DNA of 64,000 nucleotides, taken from Sclerurus mexicanus (Eukaryota; Chordata; Aves; Passeriformes; Furnariidae). A program made the translations under genes and the position numbers. Every line of letters begins with the position of its first letter. The stretch's first letter is position 1. Positions 15,150 to 26,036 of the stretch are shown piece after piece. Below the pieces are notes generated by a model. That model saw only the letters and a list, made by a program, of their open reading frames with translations. It did not search any database and was not told where the DNA came from. The stretch covers positions 1,497,770 through 1,561,769 of the forward strand of contig VWZF01002410.1 in the NCBI GenBank assembly GCA_013396755.1, given 5' to 3'.

Positions 15150-15310
15150 CCTCTCAGGATCACAGCAGGATCCCCATCACGAGGTGTTTTCAAATATGTG
15201 ATTGGACAGGGTGCTCGGTAATCTCATATAGGCTCCCTTTCCCACAAAAAGTTAAACCAGATAATCTTTTGAGGTCTCTTCCAATCTGGGCTGTTCTATG
15301 ACTCTCTAAC
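15150..15310 (+). repeat. CR1 LINE fragment, 3' end, plus strand
   Basis: The sequence follows the CR1 3'UTR in the sense direction: a 'gaggtgttttcaaatatg' segment, then 'ggtaatctcatataggctcc', then 'ccagataatcttttgaggtc', 'ccttccaa'-like text and the terminal 'gctgttctatgactct', which resembles the 8-bp ATTCTATG tail repeats of CR1. It is a short 5'-truncated copy of about 160 bp. The left edge is uncertain by some tens of bases. Confidence 0.88.
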
Positions 15311-18300
15311 CCTACTTTAAAATAAATTCTAGTTGCTTTTTTCATACATCATTGCAAGTCAGTCATGACATAGTTAATTGCATTTTGTACTTCACTGGTT
15401 CTTTAAAGTAAAGGGACTAAATGCACCAATTGCTTCTGATATAATTATTTTCATTTCTCATCCTTATCAAGTAAAATATTCTGACAACACGTTAGTTATT
15501 TATTGTTAGCAGTTAGTCCCATAAACATAGTTAGTCCTTTAGTACTTCACCATCTACTAAATACCCACATTGAAAAATAGGCTCCTGTCCAAAAAGCCCT
15601 ACCCATTAAGCCCTACCCAAATCTAGGCGCATCTGACTATGTTACATTTATAATCTGGAGTTTCATACAGATCTGGACAGCTGTTCCTCATCAGAAATCT
15701 CACATCTAAGGAATTTTTGCCCTAGTGCAGCTTCCTTCTTCATCACAATTAGTAGAGTTCATTAACTCTGGTCCTACTGCTACTTCAGAAGTAGACTGCA
15801 TCTACAATTGTCTTCAGCATAATCAGTTTTTAAACCCTACCTATGTTCCTTTCTCTGTCACTATTCATTTTCTTTGCAGCTTACGACAAAGAAATCTTAT
15901 CAAAGGCTTTGTGAATATCCCAGAACATTATGTTGACAGGTAGCCTTTACGTACTTTACTTACTTTTTTCAAAGAACTCCGACTGGCTGAAAAAGTGCAC
16001 TCTTCCTTGGAGGAATTCTGATTCTTTCCCCCCATCATACTACACAAATGTGCTATTCAGTCTCTAATTATAATCTTCAGCTTACCTGAAATTCTCAAGA
16101 AAACTCCTGGACTGTAACTCACTATCTCCTGCCTGCTCCCATAAGGACAATATGACAGTAGTGACGTTGCAGTCTTCTGCAACAATTATGGGTAAAGAAA
16201 TACAGTGTACTCTGCCAGTTTTCCATTTTCATAAGTGGTTTGATTCAGAGTATTTAAAATGCCCATAATGCTTTAAATACATACGACATTTCATAGATAC
16301 ACAACAACAGGTCAAGTCTACCCTGTGAAATTTACAGCCTAGTCAATAAAGCTATTTAAAGGAACATTATCCAAATCTAATTAATTTCTGCCTTATTTCA
16401 TATGGGTATTTCTACAGAGAAATAAAGTGTTATTCAGTCAGATGTTTTATGACATAATAATTTTGATTCCCACTTCAGGGAATCACAGAAAAGCGGAAAT
16501 GAAACAAAACAGAAAACTAGAAAGCTGTATTATATGTGTGTATATATATATATATTTATATATCTAAACACACACCACCAATACAATCTCCTATAACATG
16601 AAAGGCTCATCATTACTTTCAGAAATACTAAGGAATTAACTAAGACAAGTAGGAAAGCATAAATACTAATAGTTGATCTTGAACTATTGTGTTGCAAATG
16701 AGATCATCCACATCAAAATACACTCTCAAAGCTGTTCGCTGAGTGGAGTACCATGGTAGTTTTCAAACATGTAATTCAAATGTCAGGCTTAAAAACGGGA
16801 TTGAATCCTTTTTGGAACACATGAAACTCATGCTCAGACCTTATTTCCACCAAGTGCTTCATGAGCCAAGGGACACACTGTACCTGGAAGTAGCGTTCCA
16901 GTTTTGGGGATTTTTTGTTGGTTGCTTTTTCACCCTCACTGGTATCTCTCTGGCCTACTGACAAGAGAAAGTGGCTTGGAGCAGAAGCGAAATGCCTCTA
17001 CAGGTCCCAGCAGATTAGGGAACAGTGGCCTTCTCTGGCAGTCATTCTTGGAAATCCTAGCTGGGAGGAAAGAAGCTGAAGTAGCATAGAAGAGAAAAAA
17101 GCTGGCAGTTTTACCTGCAAGCAAACTAATATATATGTGACTACTGGGGAGGAACTGTTCAGGAGAAAAGATCTACAATATCTGCATAGTTTTGCCAAGA
17201 TGTTACTGCTCATTGGAAGTGGATTTTTTGCTGGTGACAGACCACTGAACTATACTACCCCAGTTTTACACCATCTGCTGTGCTATCTTTGTACAGAACT
17301 GATTTGCTGGGGGCTTTTTAGGAGCTGTTTGGCCAACTACTATTTTTCCACTGGGTTTTTTATGTATTCTCACACTATTTCCAGAAAAAAATGGTGGAAA
17401 ATTAAAGTGAAAAATAAATAATTGGCTTGCTTTAGAAAAGAAACATTACATGCAGGAAAACCAGCAATCACTGTGTCACAGAGAGAGCACACACTGACAA
17501 ACCTCTCCTGTGTTCAAACAGGGTAGAACTGAATGTCTGTAGGCGTTAGTAAAGCTCTGGTGATAGAGATAGAAATAAGAAGAAAAACATGGAGAAGGAG
17601 GTGGACAAAATGGAAGTACTATCTGTTTTATATATTTGGGTTATTTTCATACTACTAATTTTTATGACTCATCACTGCTCTCAAAATTTCAAAACAAACG
17701 TGCCTGTAGAATACAGCAGTTGTGCTTGCATAGCAAAATCACCTAGTAGGAATACTTCAGCTATGTTAACCCAATATTATAGGTTTTCTTTTCCTTTATG
17801 TTGTAATCTGGTGGTTTAAAATATAGCAAAGACAATACCTCAGAAGAATACAACTATGAAAACTCAGTAATTCACAGGTATATTTTTGTTCTTAAGGAAG
17901 AAATTTAGATTTACTAGCAATGTGTTTTCTAACCGGTGCTACTCAGTTTTTTTACAATCTTGGCACCATAAACCAAGTCACACTTCTATATTAAGCAGAA
18001 ATTTAAGGAAACTCTACTAAGCACATTTCTGACTAGCACAAAGGGACATTAAAGCTAATAAAATAACATCAAGAAATCCAGAGCTAATGAGTTCCTTTAT
18101 TGCAGACTTTGTTAATAAAAAAAAAAAAAAGATTAACACAGTAAGAAAATCTTAAAAAGTGAATGATCTTGGAATAGTTTTGGGCTAAAGACTACTTAGA
18201 TCAATCAGATGTTTTCAGATTGGCTGAACATCACAGAATTTATATGAAGCTCGTAGAGGTGAGATGTGGCACAAAGCTCAAGCAAACAATCCTGACTAAA

Positions 18301-18380
18301 ATTATACTTGCTCCACATAAGGCAGATCTCTCACTGCAGCATGGTCCAGGAACTGTTTATCAGGTGGGACTCTAGTTAGG
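15311..18380. other. non-coding stretch with minor simple repeats
   Basis: No gene recognised. At 15595-15620 a 12-bp word (AAGCCCTACCCA) occurs twice, 2 bp apart. The region 16740-17420 is somewhat richer in GC and carries several overlapping frames of 60-94 codons on both strands. None shows a family signature, and overlap on both strands argues against coding. Poly-A occurs near 18117-18131. Confidence 0.5.
16529..16566. repeat. TA/TG dinucleotide microsatellite
   Basis: A short interrupted run of TATATGTGTG then (TA)n, with one TTTA interruption, followed by ACACAC-rich sequence. The run is largely self-complementary. It is an ordinary microsatellite and a likely length polymorphism. Confidence 0.85.
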
Positions 18381-18560
18381 ATGAACATCTTTGTATTGCT
18401 GCTTCTGCTGTCAGGAAGGCCTCTGCAAGTGGGGCCAAAGAGATTGCAACTGCTTTGTGGCAGCTGGCAACAACGCAAGAGAAAAATGAGAAGAGGAAGG
18501 CAAAGAAACAGTCTTTGGGGAAAAAACAGGGTCAGGAGACATCACTGTAAGGGACTTTGA
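18381..18560 (+). other. candidate small ORF, 59 codons, hydrophobic N-terminus then Arg/Lys-rich
   Basis: An ATG at 18381 opens a 59-codon frame ending in TGA at 18558-18560. The first ten residues are MNIFVLLLLL, which could act as a short signal segment. Residues 31-54 are strongly basic (QRKRKMRRGR then VRRHH), with two Cys at about 26 and 56. No family is recognised. A second plus frame is also open across the same bases, from after a TAG at 18377 to a TAA at 18548, and would give an Ala/Lys/Gln-rich peptide. Two open frames over one purine-rich segment suggest base composition rather than selection. A consensus-like 5' splice donor (CTG|GTAAGTAT) follows at 18591. I cannot say it is a gene; chance is the default explanation. 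Confidence 0.12.
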
Positions 18561-18574
18561 AAACTACCAGAGAA

Positions 18575-18710
18575 AATGCTAAGACTGCTGGTAAGTATTT
18601 TTGAAAATTCAAGATGAGATATCAAAAGACTTAAAGGGCTAAAATACTACCAAGATTCAACAGAAGAAAAGGAAATAATTAAATCAAAATTATAAATTAA
18701 TAGTAGAAAT
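18575..18710 (+). repeat. 136-bp segment, donor-like copy of the insertion in the LTR
   Basis: Bases 18575-18710 recur without gaps at 21009-21144 and at 22876-23011. The first comparison differs at two positions (18583 G versus C, and 18591 G versus A). The shared part begins with AATGCTAA and ends with TAGTAGAAAT. Here it sits in unique AT-rich sequence, whereas the other copies interrupt an LTR, so this is the likely source or nearest relative. Confidence 0.92.
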
Positions 18711-20118
18711 TAATAAAATATCTGTAAACATTAGGAAGATACCAAGTAATTGCTACCTCAGACTTATTACAAATCATGGTACATCTGCTTTTGTAACAAA
18801 CACTTTAAAATTTCTAAAGACCTCTGACAATTGTTCAGCTTTTAAAACCAAGTATCTTTTAGATGACCAGTGTTCACTTCTGCTGAATATAAAAAACCCT
18901 CTTGCACCAGTACTCTGGAAAGGTTATGCTGTGTCGTGCTTTCAGAGGGATGTCTGGGAACATATTAGTAAGATACATTCCTTCTATTAAACCTGTACAG
19001 ATAATTGTTTCAGCTGGTAAAACCTAAGGGGCTGTAACCTAAGGAGCAGTTTAACAGAAGTGAACCTAGAACAATGCATTAAAAGGGAGACAAAATACGT
19101 AAGAGCTAGGAATTAATTCTGTTTAACTGAATAAGAGTTCTGTCAATAAAATACACAGATTTAAGAAGAAATTGCACACACAGAAGATATCCAGACCTTC
19201 TGGGCAGCCTATCAAGCTTTGAGTACCACACTTAAATTTAAAAGAAGACTGTATAGTATGAAAAAAAAGTTCAAAGAGTCATACTTTCAAATCCTACATT
19301 TTTTCTCTCAATTTCCTATCATGTAATCTCAGAATTATAATTTTCCACCATTTTGGTGGACTCAAGAGATAATCTAAATGGGATCGTTCAGGTTGAAGAT
19401 CAAACAGAGCTTTACTGCTACAGTTTGTAAAACATAAAACTGACATTTGACTTATTCAAAATGCAATTATCTTTTCGACTCCTATGAACATGGGCTTACA
19501 GCTGGTACCCTTTAAAAGCTCAGGTTAAGGAGTCCATATTTATTAGTGTCATTGAGATAATTGTATTTGATTTTCTTTGCAGGCTGTAAGAACTTCCAGT
19601 AGCAATTTTATCATCTGACCGAAATGTATAAATGATTAAAAAAACGTGACTTGGCAAGTGGCAGCTCAAACACTTCCTGCAGCACATCATGCCTTAGAAG
19701 ACAAAGTATGTTTTCAACATAAAATTCTTAGAGATTAAATGCTGGGCTCCTTCCTGCAAGGAAGAATTCCAGCATAGAGAAATCAAGATACTGTCAGGGA
19801 AAAATAAAAAAAACCAAGATCCTGAATATGAAGAGTCTTATGCCAAACAGGACCAGGCACCCAGCTGGCAAATACAGTCACCACCAGAGATAAATGCAAT
19901 TCTAACCTGCATTAGTTTTAATATGAAACTATTTTTCAAGCTGCTGCACTAGGTTAACACTTAGCATTGCCAAAGTCAGAGACAGAGTTCCAGTGTCAAA
20001 TGAATAGAATTCAGCAACACTGATTTCATTCTAAGCAGAAAACTACATGCTGGCAGAGAGCAGAAATCCCACAAACTCCCACCAAGCAGGCAGCCACAAG
20101 GTGTAGTCAGCAAACTCG
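18711..20118. other. AT-rich non-coding stretch before the duplicated block
   Basis: No gene or named repeat recognised. If the duplication is a true tandem event, the 184 bases just left of 20119 are those whose second copy would be hidden in the gap at 21802-21985. Confidence 0.55.
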
Positions 20119-20969
20119 GGCATTCCTCTCTTCTGCTATATGGGTCATTATCTAAGCAGGAAAAAACAGCTGCAGTCACTCAGTGTTTTGGTTCTTGGTA
20201 AAGCTTACACTATTCCCTTTCTGCATGCATCCACATATATTAGCAAGAGAGTCCTCAATGGCATGTGTTAGAGGCAGTAATGCTTTATTTGCAGCAGTCC
20301 ACACTGACCCCACGAGTAATGAACACTCTCCTTACAGTGCACACAGCAATGCACAGGTCTCTTGGTATTTAATCCCCAAGACATTAGCCCAGAATGGCAT
20401 TACAATTTTTGTCATTTCATTTCACTCACTTTTCTCTTGTGCTGCTTACAAAGTACCAAACTCAGTTGCCCACACCCTTGAGAGACAACTTCACAGGACT
20501 GCAATACCAGATTTTTATTAGAAAGTATGCCATTTTAATCTGCCTATTCGTTGAACAAGTATATCATCTGTAAATCTTCTACACCCTGTTATTCCAAAGA
20601 GCTAACGTTCTGCTTATTCATTGTTCCACCTCCAGTGAATCAGTGTAACACTGCAGCCTTGCTCCCAAGTGAAGAGAAAGCAGTACACCCTACACCAACC
20701 ATGGTAACAACACAGTCTTTAGCTGATATAAGCACACTTAGGAAAACTTTTTTCTTCTTAAACAAAAGGCAAGTCACTTGCAGGTTACATTTCAAGATAA
20801 GACCAGAAACCGTATAAAAAGAACCACAAAAAATACGGTAACATAGCAGACAATGAAATCTAAGCAGATCAGAAGAAATTACAATGCAGGAAATAAAGTG
20901 CTAATAAAATAATATATTCTAAAGGAGGCTGTCAGCTGAATCCAGACTACTGGACTGAAATGAATGAGC

Positions 20970-21801
20970 TTTGGTGGAATGACCATGACTGGGCACCAGG
21001 TACCCACCAATGCTAACACTGCTAGTAAGTATTTTTGAAAATTCAAGATGAGATATCAAAAGACTTAAAGGGCTAAAATACTACCAAGATTCAACAGAAG
21101 AAAAGGAAATAATTAAATCAAAATTATAAATTAATAGTAGAAATCAATATCTATCCCTCCCCTCCTCAGCCAGACAGGGGACAGAAAACGTAACAAAAGG
21201 CTCATGGGTTGGGATAAAGGAAGAGAGGGATCACTCAGAAGTTACTGTCACCAGCAAAAAACTTGGGGAAATGAACTGAATTTATTACCAATCAAATCAG
21301 AGCAGGATAATGAGAAATAAAACCAAATCTTAAAAACACCTTCCCTCCAGTCTTAATTTTTTTTTGAGGAACACGTTCAGTGCAGGTGGCTCTGTGAGCA
21401 GCTGCAGTTCCAGCTGCAGAGTGAGCTCTGGCAGAGCCCAAGGCAAGGGACAGTTTTCTTAACACTTTATCCTCGATTCTCTCCCTCCTCCCCCCATCAG
21501 AGGTTCAGGGGATTGGAGTCAGTTCATTACACATTGTCTCTGCTGCTCCTTCCTCCTCAAGGGAAGAACTCATGCTCTTCCTGTGTTCCAGCATGTGGTC
21601 CCACCCATGGGAGACAGTCCTCCATGAACTTCATTAACATAGGTCAATCCCACAGATTGCAGTACTTACAAACTGTGCCAGCATGCGTCCCTTCCACAGA
21701 GTGTAGTCCTTCTGGAACAGATTGCTCCAGTGTGGATCCCCACGGAGTCACGAGTCCTGAGAGCAAATGTGCTGCTCTCTCCATGGGGCCACAGGTCCTG
21801 C
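20970..21801 (-). mobile_element. ERV LTR, duplicated 3' part, cut by the gap
   Basis: This repeats the 3' part of the minus-strand LTR at 22837-24166 and stops at the assembly gap. It includes its own copy of the 136-bp insertion at 21009-21144. If the block is a false duplication, this is not a separate genomic element. Confidence 0.8.
21009..21144 (+). repeat. 136-bp insertion within LTR, copy B1
   Basis: Gapless match of 134/136 to 18575-18710. It lies between the LTR bases ending CACCAATGCT and those resuming ATCTATCCCTCCC, a place where the related LTR at 53490-54559 has only about 15 bp. At 21066 it has T, as in the 18.6-kb copy. Confidence 0.9.
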
Positions 21802-21985
21802 NNNNNNNNNNNNNNNNNNNNNNNNNNNNNNNNNNNNNNNNNNNNNNNNNNNNNNNNNNNNNNNNNNNNNNNNNNNNNNNNNNNNNNNNNNNNNNNNNNN
21901 NNNNNNNNNNNNNNNNNNNNNNNNNNNNNNNNNNNNNNNNNNNNNNNNNNNNNNNNNNNNNNNNNNNNNNNNNNNNNNNNNNNNN
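21802..21985. other. assembly gap, 184 Ns
   Basis: Unknown bases between the two copies of the 1,683-bp block. Both block edges abut the gap exactly, so its true size could be zero or negative. Confidence 0.99.
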
Positions 21986-23668
21986 GGCATTCCTCTCTTC
22001 TGCTATATGGGTCATTATCTAAGCAGGAAAAAACAGCTGCAGTCACTCAGTGTTTTGGTTCTTGGTAAAGCTTACACTATTCCCTTTCTGCATGCATCCA
22101 CATATATTAGCAAGAGAGTCCTCAATGGCATGTGTTAGAGGCAGTAATGCTTTATTTGCAGCAGTCCACACTGACCCCACGAGTAATGAACACTCTCCTT
22201 ACAGTGCACACAGCAATGCACAGGTCTCTTGGTATTTAATCCCCAAGACATTAGCCCAGAATGGCATTACAATTTTTGTCATTTCATTTCACTCACTTTT
22301 CTCTTGTGCTGCTTACAAAGTACCAAACTCAGTTGCCCACACCCTTGAGAGACAACTTCACAGGACTGCAATACCAGATTTTTATTAGAAAGTATGCCAT
22401 TTTAATCTGCCTATTCGTTGAACAAGTATATCATCTGTAAATCTTCTACACCCTGTTATTCCAAAGAGCTAACGTTCTGCTTATTCATTGTTCCACCTCC
22501 AGTGAATCAGTGTAACACTGCAGCCTTGCTCCCAAGTGAAGAGAAAGCAGTACACCCTACACCAACCATGGTAACAACACAGTCTTTAGCTGATATAAGC
22601 ACACTTAGGAAAACTTTTTTCTTCTTAAACAAAAGGCAAGTCACTTGCAGGTTACATTTCAAGATAAGACCAGAAACCGTATAAAAAGAACCACAAAAAA
22701 TACGGTAACATAGCAGACAATGAAATCTAAGCAGATCAGAAGAAATTACAATGCAGGAAATAAAGTGCTAATAAAATAATATATTCTAAAGGAGGCTGTC
22801 AGCTGAATCCAGACTACTGGACTGAAATGAATGAGCTTTGGTGGAATGACCATGACTGGGCACCAGGTACCCACCAATGCTAACACTGCTAGTAAGTATT
22901 TTTGAAAATTCAAGATGAGATATCAAAAGACTGAAAGGGCTAAAATACTACCAAGATTCAACAGAAGAAAAGGAAATAATTAAATCAAAATTATAAATTA
23001 ATAGTAGAAATCAATATCTATCCCTCCCCTCCTCAGCCAGACAGGGGACAGAAAACGTAACAAAAGGCTCATGGGTTGGGATAAAGGAAGAGAGGGATCA
23101 CTCAGAAGTTACTGTCACCAGCAAAAAACTTGGGGAAATGAACTGAATTTATTACCAATCAAATCAGAGCAGGATAATGAGAAATAAAACCAAATCTTAA
23201 AAACACCTTCCCTCCAGTCTTAATTTTTTTTTGAGGAACACGTTCAGTGCAGGTGGCTCTGTGAGCAGCTGCAGTTCCAGCTGCAGAGTGAGCTCTGGCA
23301 GAGCCCAAGGCAAGGGACAGTTTTCTTAACACTTTATCCTCGATTCTCTCCCTCCTCCCCCCATCAGAGGTTCAGGGGATTGGAGTCAGTTCATTACACA
23401 TTGTCTCTGCTGCTCCTTCCTCCTCAAGGGAAGAACTCATGCTCTTCCTGTGTTCCAGCATGTGGTCCCACCCATGGGAGACAGTCCTCCATGAACTTCA
23501 TTAACATAGGTCAATCCCACAGATTGCAGTACTTACAAACTGTGCCAGCATGCGTCCCTTCCACAGAGTGTAGTCCTTCTGGAACAGATTGCTCCAGTGT
23601 GGATCCCCACGGAGTCACGAGTCCTGAGAGCAAATGTGCTGCTCTCTCCATGGGGCCACAGGTCCTGC
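21986..23668. repeat. duplicated 1,683-bp block, copy 2 (starts at the gap)
   Basis: Second copy of 20119-21801. It begins at the first base after the Ns, and the sequence then continues past 23668 into the rest of the LTR. Single difference noticed: G at 22933. Confidence 0.93.
22876..23011 (+). repeat. 136-bp insertion within LTR, copy B2
   Basis: Same insertion as at 21009-21144, with one further substitution (G at 22933). It interrupts the 3' terminal part of the LTR. Confidence 0.9.
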
Positions 23669-23931
23669 CAGGAGCCTGGTCTGGCAAGAGCTTCCCACAG
23701 GATCAGAGACTTCCTTCAGGCATCCAACTGCTCCAGTGTGGGGTCCCACAGGCTGCAGGTGGATCTGTGCTCCTCCGTGGACCTCCATGGGCTGCAGGGG
23801 CACAGCCTGTCTCACCATAAGCTTTACTATGGGCTGCAGGGAAATCTCTGCTCTGGCACCTGGAGCACCCACCATCTGCTGAGTTGCTCCTCTCACATTC
23901 TCACTCCTCTCTCCTGCTGCACTTGTGCAGT

Positions 23932-23971
23932 CCCCCCCCCCCCCCCCCCCCCCCTCCCAACACCCAGGCCN
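23932..23971. repeat. poly-C run of 23 with an adjacent ambiguous base
   Basis: An uninterrupted C tract at 23932-23954 inside the LTR is followed by C-rich sequence and a single N at 23971. The tract lies where the related LTR has the TATA-like segment and 5' part of the repeat array. Long C/G homopolymers are error-prone, so its length should not be trusted. Confidence 0.9.
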
Positions 23972-24166
23972 CCCCCCCTCCTTCTAAAATCGCAGAGGCA
24001 CTACTATGGCTGCTGATGGGCTTTGCCTTGCCCAGCAGCAGGTCCATCCTGGAGCCAGCTGGCTTTGGCTCTGCTGGACATGGGGGAAGCTTCTGGCAGG
24101 TTCTCAGAGAAGTCAGCCCTGCAGCACTTCCCTGCTACTAAAACCCTGCCACAGAAACCCAATGCA

Positions 24167-24564
24167 TTAGTGCCTTAAAAAAATCCAGAAAAAAAACTTG
24201 GATGAAAAGGAGAATATATGAAAAAAAATATATACAGGGAATGTTTACTGTGAAAGTAGGATTTTAACTATTAGACAAAGATGTATTAACAACTCAGGAG
24301 GAAGAGGTTGTGTAAAATCAAGCACACACAGACTCCCACTGTTTCAGTTGTCAGACTAACCTTCTTAACCCCATTAACCTTAAACACACAGATCATAAAC
24401 AAGGAAAAAGAGTCCACTCACTTACCTTCACATTATTAAGATGCATGTTCTCCATATTCTTTTTCCTTAATATACTCATATTTGGAATGCATACAGAGGT
24501 AACATTCAAGATGAAGGCACTTTAATTTTGACTCAAATATTGGTCTAATGCCACTTAACATCAT
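24167..24564. other. AT-rich non-coding stretch between LTR and CR1
   Basis: Nothing recognised. A-rich runs occur near 24177-24235. Confidence 0.6.
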
Positions 24565-25210
24565 CTGGATGATGGGACACAGTGCTTCCTCAGCAAGTTT
24601 CTAAATAATACAGAAGTGGGAGGAGCAACTGATACACCAAAGGGTTGTGCTGCCTTTCAGAGGGACTTCAGCATCCCAGAGAAACGCATCAACATGAACC
24701 TCACAGTTCAACATGGGGAAGTGCCAAGTCCTGCACCTGGAATAACCCCACACAGCAGTACAAGCTGGAGGCCAAACAGCTGGAAAGCAGCTTTGCAAAA
24801 CAAAACGTTTTAGTTCTAGCAGACACCAAGCTGACCATGAGCCAGCAACGTGGCCTTGCAGCAAAGAAGGCCAGCAGACTCCTGGGCTGTACAAGGAGTA
24901 GGAGAAGCATTGCCAGCAGGCTGAGATCTTCCCCCTCTGCTCATTACTGGTGTGGCCAAATCTAGAGTGTTGTGCCCTGTCCTGGACTACCCAGTACCAG
25001 GAGAGACACAGACATACTGGGGAATCCTACAGAAGGTCACAGGGGCCATTAAGGGACTGGAGGATCTCAAAAATGAGGACAGGCTGAGAAAGCTGAGACT
25101 GTTTAGCCTAGAGAAGACAAAAGCTCAGAAAGCAATCTCAGCAATGTACATAAAAAGCTGAAGGAAGGATGTTATCCAGACTCTTTCCAGCGGTATCCAT
25201 CAAGGAATAG
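24565..25210 (+). repeat. CR1 LINE fragment, ORF2 C-terminal part (reverse transcriptase end)
   Basis: The plus strand follows CR1 ORF2 from the reverse-transcriptase end onwards. Conceptual pieces include GGATDTPKGCAAFQRDF, then text corresponding to 'LHLG.NNP...YRL', then KLTMSQQ..LAAKKA, and finally 'LKNEDRLRKLRLFSLEK'. These lie in different frames, so several indels break the frame. Just upstream, the CR1 word usually written F-A-D-D-T reads F-L-N-N-T here. The piece stops around 25195-25210 near 'actctttccagcggtatcc', before the 3'UTR. It is a dead copy; its interest lies in how it relates to the next two CR1 pieces. Confidence 0.9.
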
Positions 25211-25515
25211 ACTTCATGGGAAGCTTCCATGAAGGATAAAGAAGCCAGTTGGGAGTATTTCCAAAACACTCTCCGGGAAGCACAAAAAGAGTTCATCCCC
25301 TTTAAAGGTAAGGGAAGAAGGCAGAACAAAAGACCCCCTTGGCTTAATCGTAAGCTTCTGAGTCTGCTTAAAACCAAGAGAAGCATACCAGGATGGAAAA
25401 GCAGTGCAGAGATGCAGTTCAAAATGCAAAAGGTCAGCCCAAATTGAAATCGGCCAGAGATGTAAAAAACTACAAGAAAGGGTTCTTTAGTTACAGAAAC
25501 AGAAGGAAGTAAAAA
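25211..25515 (+). repeat. CR1 LINE fragment, ORF2 linker between endonuclease and reverse transcriptase
   Basis: Bases 25229-25447 translate to a 72-residue frame containing KRPPWLNRKLLSLLKTKR, the typical CR1 linker pattern (Arg-rich, PWLN, LL, K-rich). After a frameshift the DNA from about 25424 gives SARDVKNYKKGFFSY, matching the CR1 'ARDVKDNKKGF' segment that precedes the reverse-transcriptase palm. This part of ORF2 should lie upstream of the fragment at 24565-25210, yet it lies downstream in the same orientation. Hence it is either a second truncated insertion or a rearranged piece. Confidence 0.82.
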
Positions 25516-26036
25516 ACATGGTCTTTACATGAATATACACTCAACTTCAACCCCTCTGTATATGCTCTGCACTGTGTGTCTCAAGGTAGAACAATACAGC
25601 CGTGATTATGCTCCTTGCTTGAGCATCAACAACAAGCATTCTAATAAACACTAAACTGATAGAGAACACTCTATTTTCAGAGTCTGGGAAAATAAAAATT
25701 TATTAACTAACGTTAAAGCAAAAAATTTCCAGGGGCAGTCACAGCCTTTCTTCAAATGGAGCTGTTTAGCAGCCATACCATATCAATGACAAAGAAATGC
25801 ACCTGGCCATCTGGTGCTAAAAGATTTACACATGGGTTCTCTGTAAACCTTCCCTGAATTGCCCTTTCCCTCTGCAAGTAGCAGCAGCAAGATGAAAGCA
25901 CCAGGAACAGGTCTTACAAAACAAGTATCAGACAAATCACAGCCAATAAAAAAAAAATCTTGTCTTATGAATAAAGCTGGAATATTAAGGTGAGATTAAC
26001 AACCAATACAGTAACATATAGCAACATGACACCATC
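25516..26036. other. non-coding stretch between CR1 pieces
   Basis: No further CR1 or other repeat similarity recognised. It may be unique DNA brought in by rearrangement, or strongly decayed CR1. Confidence 0.5.

Larger units (their letters stand above)
20119..21801. repeat. duplicated 1,683-bp block, copy 1 (ends at the gap)
   Basis: Every base from the GGCATTCCTC at 20119 to the last base before the Ns recurs at an offset of exactly 1867 in 21986-23668. The only difference I noticed is T at 21066 versus G at 22933. The block contains AT-rich sequence followed by the 3' part of a minus-strand LTR from about 20970. Frames inside it, for example at 20183-20521, recur identically in copy 2 and are not independent evidence of coding. 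Overlapping contig ends that were not merged are the simplest explanation. Confidence 0.93.
22837..24166 (-). mobile_element. solo LTR of an avian endogenous retrovirus, minus strand
   Basis: Read on the minus strand, the element starts at 24166 with TGCATTGGGTTTCTGTGGC and runs leftwards to about 22837. It belongs to the same family as 53490-54559. The shared order is: an opening GTTT-rich end, a segment spelling 'aagcttcccccatgtcc', a central array of 'tggagca...' units about 60 bp apart, a 'tgatgaactg' segment, a G-rich purine part, the polyadenylation signal (TTTATT on the plus strand, in 'gaatttattacc'), and a terminal part reading CTGAGGAGGGGAGGG. No gag, pol or env remnants flank it, so it is a solo LTR. 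A 136-bp non-LTR insertion lies at 22876-23011 and a 23-base C run at 23932-23954. Clear target-site duplications were not found. The frames within are a by-product of its internal repeats. Confidence 0.85.

Noticed and set aside
20183..20521. 112-codon frame found twice (also at 22050-22388)
   Set aside because: Its apparent conservation comes from the duplicated block around the gap; it is not independent evidence.
23380..24016. 146- and 139-codon plus-strand frames
   Set aside because: Antisense through the minus-strand LTR; one also runs over the poly-C tract.
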